This document shows, piece by piece, positions 43,348 to 50,724 of a DNA stretch of 64,000 nt. The stretch is from Hoeflea sp. (GTDB taxonomy: Bacteria > Pseudomonadota > Alphaproteobacteria > Rhizobiales > Rhizobiaceae): positions 62,001 through 126,000 of the forward strand of contig JAHRFE010000015.1 of assembly GCA_019084245.1 (NCBI GenBank), written 5' to 3'. Made by a program: the position numbers and the translations under genes. Each line of letters starts with the position of its first letter. The first letter of the stretch is position 1. The notes below the pieces were generated by a model. It was not told where the DNA came from. It did no database searches and worked only from the letters and a program-made list of their open reading frames with translations.

Positions 43348-43531
43348 GGGGGGTCGTCCTTCGACGGTCAAGGCCTATGGGGGAGCTGGAACTGTTGGGC
43401 GCCGCGTGTGGTGCAGACACGCATATGGCTACAAACCGCCGAATATCCAACAGGCGGCTCGCCGCGCCGTTGAGCTGCGGCCTGGGCCGTCCTGCAGGAT
43501 CCGGTCGGGCGGCGCGTCGGCCGCCGCCCGT

Positions 43532-43828
43532 TCAGTCTGCGTTTTCGGGGTTCATTTCCGCCGCGATGGCGAGTTTTGCCGTCATCCATGTCGCCCACAG
43601 CGCCAGGGGCGCGATCAGGGCGATCAGGATGCCGTCACCGATCATCCCCATGTCGAAATAGCCGTGCATGGCCCAGATCGCGCCGATGGCGGCAAGCCAG
43701 ATTTCCGAGCCGATCAGCACGATGGCGCCGATGGCGGTGACAAAAGCGGCGAATTTGGTTGTGGTCATAGGAACGGCGTTGCTCGCAGCTGGGGTAGCCG
43801 GGGCGGAGTCTGACGCAGTGTGCGACAT
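43532..43828 (-). CDS. small membrane protein of unknown function
   Basis: A 98-residue protein with an Ala/Ser/Thr-rich N-terminus and two hydrophobic helices (FAAFVTAIGAIVLIGSEIWLAAIGAIWAMHG and GILIALIAPLALWATWMTAKLAI). I do not recognise a family. Codon use is like that of its neighbours and no other frame is better. A shorter version starting at 43768 (MTTTKFAAF) is possible. It lies at the right end of the accessory block, divergent from fabD. Confidence 0.6.
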   Translation of the reverse strand: MSHTASDSAPATPAASNAVPMTTTKFAAFVTAIGAIVLIGSEIWLAAIGAIWAMHGYFDMGMIGDGILIALIAPLALWATWMTAKLAIAAEMNPENAD

Positions 43829-44141
43829 CTGTGATGATCCGAAAAGGCGCTGCTGGGTCCGAGCGCAACGGGCAAGATGTGACTGTGGCCAGCGGTCTTT
43901 TCAAGAGGCGCGAGGCCCGTGACGAAAATAATCTTGGAAAGGGCGGTTCAGGTCCGGAATATTGGGACGTCGGGCTGCGGTCCGCTGGTCGCGCCGATCC
44001 GGTTCGCATCAGCGCGCTCGCCCTCGGGAAACCGCGTGACTGTGCTCTTTCCGGGGCTTCCCGACGAGGCCGAAGCTTGACACCGGCGTCCCGAATGTGA
44101 ATTGAAGCGCCAACGGGACAAGAAAAGATCGGAACCGCAAC
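43829..44141. other. 313-base non-coding region upstream of fabD
   Basis: It holds the fabD promoter near its right end and presumably the promoter of the 98-residue gene at its left end. An 89-residue plus-strand open frame (43831-44100) has no family resemblance and no ribosome site. No RNA gene was found. Confidence 0.4.
44077..44105 (+). promoter_or_regulatory. fabD: fabD promoter candidate
   Basis: A perfect TTGACA at 44077-44082, with weak GAATTG/AATTGA -10 options at 44099-44105 (16-17 base spacer), 37 bases before the fabD ATG. Confidence 0.4.
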
Positions 44142-45095
44142 ATGGCAATGGCATTCACTTTTCCAGGACAGGGCAGCCAGGCATCGGGCATGGGCAAGGA
44201 TCTTGCCGAGGCCTATCCGGAAGCCAAGGCCGTGTTTGATGAAGTGGACGAGGCGCTCGGCGAAAAGCTCTCGACGGTGATCTTTGAAGGGCCTGACGAG
44301 ACCCTGACGCTGACCGCCAATGCCCAGCCGGCGTTGATGGCGGTTTCCATGGCGCTGATCCGGGTGCTTGAGGCGCGCGGGCTGAAACTCGAAGCCACTG
44401 CAAGCTACGTCGCCGGTCATTCGCTCGGCGAGTATTCCGCGCTGTGTGCCGCCGGCATGTTCTCGATTTCCGACACGGCGCGGCTGTTGCGCATTCGCGG
44501 CAACGCCATGCAGGCCGCGGTTCCCGCCGGCCAGGGCGCGATGGCGGCGATCATCGGGCTGGAAAACGCCGATGTCGAGGCCGCCTGCGCCGAGGCGCGG
44601 ACATTGGGCGCGGTTCAGATCGCCAATGACAATGGCGGTGGCCAACTGGTGATTTCCGGCCCGAAGCAAGCCGTCGAGGCGGCTGCGGCGGCCGCCACGG
44701 CAAAGGGCGCCAAGCGCGCGCTGATGCTTCCGGTGTCCGCCCCCTTCCATTCGAGCCTGATGCAGCCCGCCGCCGACGCCATGCGCGAGGCGCTCGCAGG
44801 CGTGACGAAATCCGCCCCCGTTGTTCCTGTCATTTCCAATGTCCGCGCGGCGCCGGTGTCCGATCCCGACGAGATCGCGCAATTGCTGGTCGAGCAGGTC
44901 ACCGGCCAGGTCCGCTGGCGCGAGACGGTGGAGTGGTTGGCGGCAAACGGCGTCGATACGCTGGCCGAAATCGGCGCGGGCAAGGTGCTCAGCGGGCTCG
45001 CCCGCCGCATCGACCGCTCGATCACCGCGCTGAATGTTGCGGGACCCGCCGACATTGACCCGTTTCTGGCCGCAATCGCCGGGCAAAAAGCCTGA
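44142..45095 (+). CDS. fabD: FabD, malonyl-CoA:ACP transacylase
   Basis: A 317-residue enzyme that loads malonate onto ACP. It has the N-terminal FTFPGQGSQASGMG, the nucleophile motif AGHSLGEYSALCAAG (S94), QGAMAAIIGL, PVSAPFHSSLMQPAA with the catalytic histidine, and EIGAGKVLSGLARRI. Length is normal. An ATG two codons later (44148) is an alternative start. It begins the fabD-fabG-acpP-fabF run. Confidence 0.97.
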   Translation: MAMAFTFPGQGSQASGMGKDLAEAYPEAKAVFDEVDEALGEKLSTVIFEGPDETLTLTANAQPALMAVSMALIRVLEARGLKLEATASYVAGHSLGEYSALCAAGMFSISDTARLLRIRGNAMQAAVPAGQGAMAAIIGLENADVEAACAEARTLGAVQIANDNGGGQLVISGPKQAVEAAAAAATAKGAKRALMLPVSAPFHSSLMQPAADAMREALAGVTKSAPVVPVISNVRAAPVSDPDEIAQLLVEQVTGQVRWRETVEWLAANGVDTLAEIGAGKVLSGLARRIDRSITALNVAGPADIDPFLAAIAGQKA

Positions 45096-45156
45096 GTTTC
45101 CCAGCATAGGACAACCTGCCTCCAGGCAAACGCACAAAATCCCGAAAGGACTTCCC

Positions 45157-45894
45157 ATGTTCGACCTGACCGGCCGCAAGGCCCTGGTGACCGGCGCCTC
45201 CGGTGGAATCGGCGAGGCAATCGCACGCCAGCTTCATACCCGCGGCGCCACCATCGGCATCCACGGAACCCGCGTCGAGCGGCTCGAGGCGCTGGCCGCC
45301 GACCTGGGCGAGCGCGTCATGCTGTTTCCCGCCGACCTGTCGGACCGTGACGCCGTCTCGAATCTCGGCAAGAGCGCCGAGGAAAAGATGGAAGGCGTCG
45401 ACATCCTGGTCAACAATGCCGGCATCACCAAGGACGGGCTGTTCGTGCGGATGAGCGACGAGGCCTGGGACCAGGTTCTCGAAGTCGACCTGACATCCGC
45501 ATTCCGCCTGACCCGCGAGCTTGCCCATCCGATGATGAAGCGCCGCCATGGCCGCGTCATCAACATCACCTCCGTTGTCGGCGTCGCGGGCAATCCGGGC
45601 CAGGCCAATTACTGCGCCGCCAAGGCCGGCATGATCGGCTTTTCCAAGAGCCTCGCCCAGGAAATCGCCACCCGCAACGTCACCGTCAATTGCGTGGCCC
45701 CCGGCTTCATCGAGAGCGCCATGACCGACAAGCTCAACGACAAGCAGAAAGAGGCGATCATGGGCGCCATTCCGATGCGCCGCATGGGATCGGGCGCTGA
45801 AATCGCCGCGGCCGTCACCTGGCTGGCTTCTGACGAAGCGTCCTATGTCACCGGCCAGACCATCCATGTGAATGGCGGCATGCTGATGGTCTGA
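45157..45894 (+). CDS. fabG: FabG, 3-oxoacyl-ACP reductase
   Basis: A 245-residue short-chain dehydrogenase: GASGGIGEA nucleotide-binding loop, NNAGITKDG, catalytic S in INITSVVG, Y152 and K156 in NYCAAKAG, and the FabG-specific GFIESAMTDKL. It reduces 3-oxoacyl-ACP with NADPH. The start at 45157 has GAAAGGA upstream; the longer frame from 45034 overlaps fabD and is rejected. It follows fabD by 61 bases. Confidence 0.97.
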   Translation: MFDLTGRKALVTGASGGIGEAIARQLHTRGATIGIHGTRVERLEALAADLGERVMLFPADLSDRDAVSNLGKSAEEKMEGVDILVNNAGITKDGLFVRMSDEAWDQVLEVDLTSAFRLTRELAHPMMKRRHGRVINITSVVGVAGNPGQANYCAAKAGMIGFSKSLAQEIATRNVTVNCVAPGFIESAMTDKLNDKQKEAIMGAIPMRRMGSGAEIAAAVTWLASDEASYVTGQTIHVNGGMLMV

Positions 45895-46011
45895 GGGTGA
45901 CCCGCCCCGGCAACGGACGGGCGATTAAGCGACTGCGGCAAACCACCGGGAATCACAGGCGTCCACGCATTTTCCGGCTTTGCCCGCTTGCCAAACCATG
46001 GTACTTCGCCC

Positions 46012-46040
46012 CCGCCGGGCGCGCGTTGCCCGGCGGTTCT
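46012..46040 (+). terminator. terminator-like hairpin after fabG
   Basis: CCGCCGGGC (46012-46020) pairs with GCCCGGCGG (46028-46036), loop of seven, followed by TTCT. It would separate fabDG from acpP. Confidence 0.55.
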
Positions 46041-46076
46041 GAGGTCCGAAATATGCCGAAATCCACAGCTAGGGCT

Positions 46077-46103
46077 TTGACGGGACCGGGCCCGGAGCAT
46101 AAA
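46077..46103 (+). promoter_or_regulatory. acpP: acpP promoter candidate
   Basis: TTGACG at 46077-46082 and CATAAA at 46098-46103 (spacer 15), with ATAAAA at 46099 as an alternative (spacer 16). A separate strong promoter is expected for the abundant acyl carrier protein. Confidence 0.45.
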
Positions 46104-46184
46104 AGCGTTTAACGAGCTTGATTACCCATGCTTGCGCAGGTAACGAAGCGCAACATCAATTTGAAACAGGTCGAGGAATCCGAC

Positions 46185-46421
46185 ATGAGCGACATCGCAG
46201 AACGCGTAAAGAAAATTGTCATCGAACATCTGGGCGTTGACGCCGAGAAGGTGAACGAAGGCGCTAGCTTCATTGATGATCTGGGTGCGGACTCGCTCGA
46301 TACGGTCGAACTGGTGATGGCGTTCGAAGAAGAATTCGGCGTGGAAATCCCCGATGACGCCGCCGACACGATTCTGACTGTCGGTGATGCCGTCAAGTTC
46401 ATCTCCAAGGCCCAGGCCTGA
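46185..46421 (+). CDS. acpP: acyl carrier protein
   Basis: A 78-residue acidic four-helix protein with the phosphopantetheine-attachment motif [12 protein letters not shown] (S37). It carries growing acyl chains for fatty-acid and lipid A synthesis. The start at 46185 ([12 protein letters not shown]) has GAGGAA upstream and matches family length; the upstream ATG at 46128 is not used. Confidence 0.98.
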   Translation: MSDIAERVKKIVIEHLGVDAEKVNEGASFIDDLGADSLDTVELVMAFEEEFGVEIPDDAADTILTVGDAVKFISKAQA

Positions 46422-46435
46422 ATGGACATGATTGG

Positions 46436-46456
46436 GCGGGCGGCCATTCGGCCCGC
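46436..46456 (+). promoter_or_regulatory. hairpin after acpP (first of two)
   Basis: GCGGGC (46436-46441) pairs with GCCCGC (46451-46456), loop of nine, followed by TTTC. Together with the next hairpin it probably limits read-through into fabF. Confidence 0.5.
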
Positions 46457-46464
46457 TTTCAGGG

Positions 46465-46490
46465 CCGGCGCAATGTTTGCGCCGGTTTGT
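46465..46490 (+). terminator. terminator/attenuator between acpP and fabF
   Basis: CCGGCGCAA (46465-46473) pairs over 9 bp with TTGCGCCGG (46477-46485), a three-base loop, followed by TTTGT. Partial termination would give more acpP than fabF mRNA. Confidence 0.65.
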
Positions 46491-46521
46491 TGCTATTCTG
46501 GCAAGACTGGGGATTGAGACG

Positions 46522-47784
46522 ATGCGCAGAGTCGTCATCACCGGAACTGGTGTGGTTTCTCCGCTTGGCTGCGGAACCGAGATCACGTGGTCGCGGCTGA
46601 TCGCCGGCCACAACGGCGCCTCGCGCGTCACCGCTTTCGATGTCAGCGACATCGCTGCCCAGATCGCCTGTTCCGTGCCGACCGATCCGTCGCTCGAGGG
46701 AGCCTTCAATCCGGATGACTGGATGGAGCCCAAGGAACAGCGCAAGATCGACAAATTCATCCTGTTCGGCGTTGCCGCCGCCGAGATGGCGCTCAAGGAT
46801 GCCGGCTGGAAGCCCGAGAGCCGTGAAGACCAGATCGCCACCGGCGTGATGATCGGCTCCGGCATCGGCGGCCTGGAAGGCATTGTCGAGGCGGGTTACA
46901 CGCTTCGCGACAAAGGCCCCCGGCGGATTTCGCCCTTCTTCATTCCCGGACGCCTGATCAACCTGGTCTCGGGCCAGGTCTCCATCCGCCATGGGCTTCG
47001 CGGCCCCAATCATGCGGTGGTGACGGCCTGCTCGACCGGTGCGCACGCCATTGGCGACGCGGCCCGTCTGATCGCGCTGGGCGATGCCGACGTGATGGTG
47101 GCCGGTGGAGCGGAAGCCGCGATCTGCCGCATCGGGCTTGCGGGCTTTGCCGCCTGCAAGGCGCTGTCGACCTCCTACAATGACACGCCCGAGAAAGCCT
47201 CGCGCCCCTATGACCGCGACCGTGACGGTTTCGTCATGGGCGAGGGGGCTGCGACGGTGGTTCTCGAGGAACTCGACCATGCGCTGGCGCGCGGCGCCAA
47301 CATCATCGCCGAAGTGGTCGGCTACGGCCTGTCGGGCGACGCCTATCATATCACCGCCCCGGCCGAGGATGGCGACGGCGCCTACCGGTGCATGCAGATG
47401 GCGCTCAAGCGCGCCGGTCTGACGCCGGCGGATGTCGACTACATCAACGCCCACGGCACCTCGACCATGGCCGACACGATCGAGCTCGGCGCGGTCGAGC
47501 GGCTGGTTGGCGACGCCGCGCCCAATATTTCGATGTCATCGACCAAGTCCTCCATCGGCCATCTGCTGGGCGCTGCCGGCGCGATGGAGGCGGTGTTCGC
47601 GGCGCTTGCGATCCGTGACAATGTTGCGCCGCCGACGCTTAATCTTGACAATCCGGAAGTCGAATCGCGGATCGATCTGGTTCCCAAGGTGGCGCGCAAG
47701 CGTAAGATCGATGTGGCTCTGTCCAATTCCTTCGGCTTTGGCGGAACCAACGCCTCGCTCGTTCTGAAGCGTTTTCAGGGGTGA
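46522..47784 (+). CDS. fabF: FabF, 3-oxoacyl-ACP synthase II
   Basis: A 420-residue condensing enzyme with the catalytic triad C170 (VVTACSTGAHAIG), H311 (NAHGTST) and H347 (SSIGHLLGAAGAMEA). It elongates acyl-ACP with malonyl-ACP. The start at 46522 (MRRVVITGTGVVSPLG) is the family start; the frame extends to 46432 without support. It lies 100 bases after acpP, past two hairpins, and 113 bases before mltG. Confidence 0.97.
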   Translation: MRRVVITGTGVVSPLGCGTEITWSRLIAGHNGASRVTAFDVSDIAAQIACSVPTDPSLEGAFNPDDWMEPKEQRKIDKFILFGVAAAEMALKDAGWKPESREDQIATGVMIGSGIGGLEGIVEAGYTLRDKGPRRISPFFIPGRLINLVSGQVSIRHGLRGPNHAVVTACSTGAHAIGDAARLIALGDADVMVAGGAEAAICRIGLAGFAACKALSTSYNDTPEKASRPYDRDRDGFVMGEGAATVVLEELDHALARGANIIAEVVGYGLSGDAYHITAPAEDGDGAYRCMQMALKRAGLTPADVDYINAHGTSTMADTIELGAVERLVGDAAPNISMSSTKSSIGHLLGAAGAMEAVFAALAIRDNVAPPTLNLDNPEVESRIDLVPKVARKRKIDVALSNSFGFGGTNASLVLKRFQG

Positions 47785-47897
47785 TGACGGCGTGGCAACC
47801 GGTGCCTCTGGTGCTTGATCCGGCATTTTGCCACATTGAGTGGTAAAGACACTGCCCAGGGTTCCTGCCCTTTCTCATTCCAGCGGAGATTGACCTC

Positions 47898-49100
47898 GTG
47901 AACGACCGCGAAAACCAGAACAAGGGCATATTCGGCCGCGCCGGCGACAAGAAGAGCGCGGCGTCAGGCCCGATTGTGCCTGTTTCTCCGTCCCAGGCAC
48001 TGAAGCCGGAAAGAGCGCCGCAGCCGCCCAGGCGGTCCCGCCGCGCCCGCAACCAGGTGGTGGTGTTCCTGAACTTCGTCCTCTCTCTGATGATTTTCAT
48101 CGCCATCGTCGGGGTCGGCGTGTTCTGGTACGGCAAGACCGAATTCGAGGGGCCCGGGCCTCTCGATCGAACCTCCGCCTTCATGGTGCGTGACGGCGCG
48201 GGTCTCAACCAGATCGCCGCCGGGCTTGAAGGTCAGGGCATCATCGCCAACCAGCGGATCTTCTCGCTCGGCGCCAAGAGCATGCTCGGCGATGACACGC
48301 TCAAGGCCGGAGAGTACGAGATCAAGGCGCACGCCTCGATGCGCGAGATCGTTGCCTTGATGCAGTCGGGCAAATCGATCCTGCATTCCTTCACCGTGCC
48401 GGAAGGCCAGACTGTGCAGCAGGTGTTTGACCGGCTGAGAGCGGACGAGATGCTCGAGGGCGACCTGCCGGAGGAAATGCCGCCCGAAGGCGCGCTTCTG
48501 CCCGAAACCTACAAATTTTCGCGCGGCACCACGCGGGCCGAGATTGTCGACCAGATGGCCAAGGCCCAGACGCGGGCCTTGGCGGGTGTCTGGTCGCGGC
48601 GGGATCCGGACTTGCCGCTTGAAACCCCCGAAGAACTGGTGATTCTCGCCTCCATCGTCGAGAAGGAAACCGCCCGCGCCGACGAACGGCCGCGCGTCGC
48701 CGGCGTCTTCATCAACCGGCTGAATCTGGGCATGCGCCTGCAGTCCGATCCGACCATCATCTATGGTCTTTTCGGCGGTGCGGGAAAACCGTCCGATCGC
48801 CCGATCTACCGGTCCGACATCGACAAGCCGACGCCCTACAACACCTATGTCATCAATGGCCTGCCGCCGACGCCGATCGCCAATCCGGGCCGCGAGGCGA
48901 TGGAGGCCGTCGCCAACCCGTCGCGCACCAAGGATCTCTACTTCGTCGCCGACGGCACCGGCGGACACGCCTTCGCCGAAACGCTTGACGAGCACAACAC
49001 CAATGTCGCCCGCTGGCGCAGGCTGGAGGCCGAGCGGGCGGCGGAGGCAGCTGCCGCGGCAGAAGCGGCAACAAGCGAAGAACAGCCGGCAGGCAATTGA
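47898..49100 (+). CDS. mltG: MltG, endolytic murein transglycosylase
   Basis: A 400-residue membrane-anchored enzyme that cuts nascent glycan strands. A Pro/Arg-rich cytoplasmic N-terminus, one TM (about 55-77), a LysM-like domain (about 95-160), and the YceG catalytic domain with LASIVEKETARADERPRVAGVFINRL (catalytic E255) and LQSDPTIIYG. An Ala/Glu-rich tail ends the protein. It starts at GTG 47898 with GCGGAG upstream, and lies upstream of yicC and gmk as in other rhizobia. Confidence 0.93.
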   Translation: MNDRENQNKGIFGRAGDKKSAASGPIVPVSPSQALKPERAPQPPRRSRRARNQVVVFLNFVLSLMIFIAIVGVGVFWYGKTEFEGPGPLDRTSAFMVRDGAGLNQIAAGLEGQGIIANQRIFSLGAKSMLGDDTLKAGEYEIKAHASMREIVALMQSGKSILHSFTVPEGQTVQQVFDRLRADEMLEGDLPEEMPPEGALLPETYKFSRGTTRAEIVDQMAKAQTRALAGVWSRRDPDLPLETPEELVILASIVEKETARADERPRVAGVFINRLNLGMRLQSDPTIIYGLFGGAGKPSDRPIYRSDIDKPTPYNTYVINGLPPTPIANPGREAMEAVANPSRTKDLYFVADGTGGHAFAETLDEHNTNVARWRRLEAERAAEAAAAAEAATSEEQPAGN

Positions 49101-49147
49101 TGCGGCCCGCCTGATGTCAGGCGACCGGTGACAACAGGGGATGGGGC

Positions 49148-50035
49148 ATGGCGATCCAGTCGATGACGGGGTTTGCGCGGCGCGAGGGCGAAGCCGAAGG
49201 CTGCCGTTTTGTCTGGGAACTGCGTTCGGTCAACGGCAAGAGCCTTGATGTCCGGCTGCGGCTGCCGCCGGGCTTTGAGGCTTTGGAACAGCAGGTGCGC
49301 AAGACGGCCGCCGCGGCCTTTGCCCGCGGCAATCTGCAGATCACGCTGTCGGTGAGCGCCACCGGCGCAGCCGTCGAAGCCGTGGTCAATGAGGCGGCGC
49401 TCGAGGCGGTGATCGATCTCGTGGGCAGGCTCGGAGACCGGATCGACGCGCGCAAGCCCGCGCTTGACGGCATTCTCAACATCAAGGGCGTGCTCGAATT
49501 CCGCGATCCCGAACTGGCCGAGTCCGCCCGCGCAGCACGCGATGCGGCGGTGCTTTCGGGCCTCATGGCGGCAATCGGGGATCTCAAGGCAATGCGCCTG
49601 TCCGAAGGAGCAGCGCTCGGAAAGGTGCTGGGCGAACAGGTTGATCAGATCGAACGCTTGACGCTGGCCGTCGAGGCCGATCCGTCGCGCTCGCCGGAAA
49701 TCATCCGCGAGCGGCTGGCCTCCCAGGTGGCGGCGCTGATGGATGCGGGCGCGGGCCTCGATCGCGACCGGCTGCACATGGAGGCGGCGCTGCTCGCCAC
49801 CAAGGCGGACCTTCGCGAGGAGATCGACCGGCTCAAGGCCCATGTCACAGCCACCCGTGCGCTGCTTGAGGGCGAAGGCGCCGCGGGCCGCCGGCTGGAT
49901 TTCCTTGCCCAGGAATTCAACCGCGAAACCAATACGATATGCTCGAAGTCGAATGCCGCGCCGGTGACTGCGATCGGGCTTGATTTGAAAGTCGTGATCG
50001 ATCAGTTTCGCGAACAAGTTCAGAATCTGGAGTAG
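49148..50035 (+). CDS. yicC: YicC-family endoribonuclease
   Basis: A 295-residue protein with the N-terminal [35 protein letters not shown] and the C-terminal [49 protein letters not shown], both diagnostic of YicC. E. coli YicC is reported to cleave RNA and to promote turnover of the small RNA RyhB. It lies two bases before gmk, a conserved neighbour pair, so the two are co-transcribed. Confidence 0.93.
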   Translation: MAIQSMTGFARREGEAEGCRFVWELRSVNGKSLDVRLRLPPGFEALEQQVRKTAAAAFARGNLQITLSVSATGAAVEAVVNEAALEAVIDLVGRLGDRIDARKPALDGILNIKGVLEFRDPELAESARAARDAAVLSGLMAAIGDLKAMRLSEGAALGKVLGEQVDQIERLTLAVEADPSRSPEIIRERLASQVAALMDAGAGLDRDRLHMEAALLATKADLREEIDRLKAHVTATRALLEGEGAAGRRLDFLAQEFNRETNTICSKSNAAPVTAIGLDLKVVIDQFREQVQNLE

Positions 50036-50037
50036 CG

Positions 50038-50694
50038 ATGAGCCAGCCGCCCGCCCATCTTCCCTCAGCCCGCATCAAGCGGCGCGGCCTCATGCTGGTG
50101 ATTTCCTCGCCGTCGGGCGCCGGCAAGTCCACCATCGCCCGCAACCTGCTCGAACATGACGACGGGCTCAGCCTCTCGGTCAGCGTGACGACGCGACAGC
50201 GCCGCGGCAGCGAGATCGAGGGCGTGCACTACCATTTCAAGTCCAAGCGCGATTTCGAGCGCCTGCGCGATTCCGAGGCGTTGCTCGAGTGGGCGGAAGT
50301 CCACGGCAATTGCTACGGTACGCCGCGCGAGGCGGCCGAGACGGCAATGGCCGAAGGCCGCGACATGCTGTTCGACATCGACTGGCAGGGCGCCCAGCAA
50401 TTGCAGGAACGCATGAGCGCCGACGTGGTCTCGATCTTCATCCTGCCGCCGTCGATGGATGAGCTTCGCGCCCGGCTGCATCGCCGCGCGGAGGACAAAG
50501 AAGAAGTGATCGAGCAGCGCCTCGCCAATGCCCGCTCGGAAATCGAGCACTGGCGCGAATATGACTATGTCGTCGTCAATGACGACCTCGACCGGGCCTA
50601 TTCCGCCGTGCGCGCCATCGTCCAGGCCGAACGGCTGCGCCGCGACCGCCGCCCCGGCCTGTTCGATTTCGTCCAGGAACTGCTGGAAGGCTAG
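50038..50694 (+). CDS. gmk: guanylate kinase
   Basis: A 218-residue nucleotide kinase converting GMP to GDP. P-loop [18 protein letters not shown]-binding [28 protein letters not shown] and the lid/helical region [20 protein letters not shown]. The N-terminal 18 residues ([18 protein letters not shown]) are slightly longer than in E. coli. It is the last gene of the plus-strand run, converging with the E1-like gene across 30 bases. Confidence 0.96.
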   Translation: MSQPPAHLPSARIKRRGLMLVISSPSGAGKSTIARNLLEHDDGLSLSVSVTTRQRRGSEIEGVHYHFKSKRDFERLRDSEALLEWAEVHGNCYGTPREAAETAMAEGRDMLFDIDWQGAQQLQERMSADVVSIFILPPSMDELRARLHRRAEDKEEVIEQRLANARSEIEHWREYDYVVVNDDLDRAYSAVRAIVQAERLRRDRRPGLFDFVQELLEG

Positions 50695-50724
50695 GTCCCG
50701 CGCGCGAGACGAGACGGCCCAACC

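Noticed and set aside
43831..44100. 89-residue plus-strand open frame between the small membrane gene and fabD
   Set aside because: No ribosome site, no hydrophobic or family pattern, and it overlaps the probable fabD promoter.
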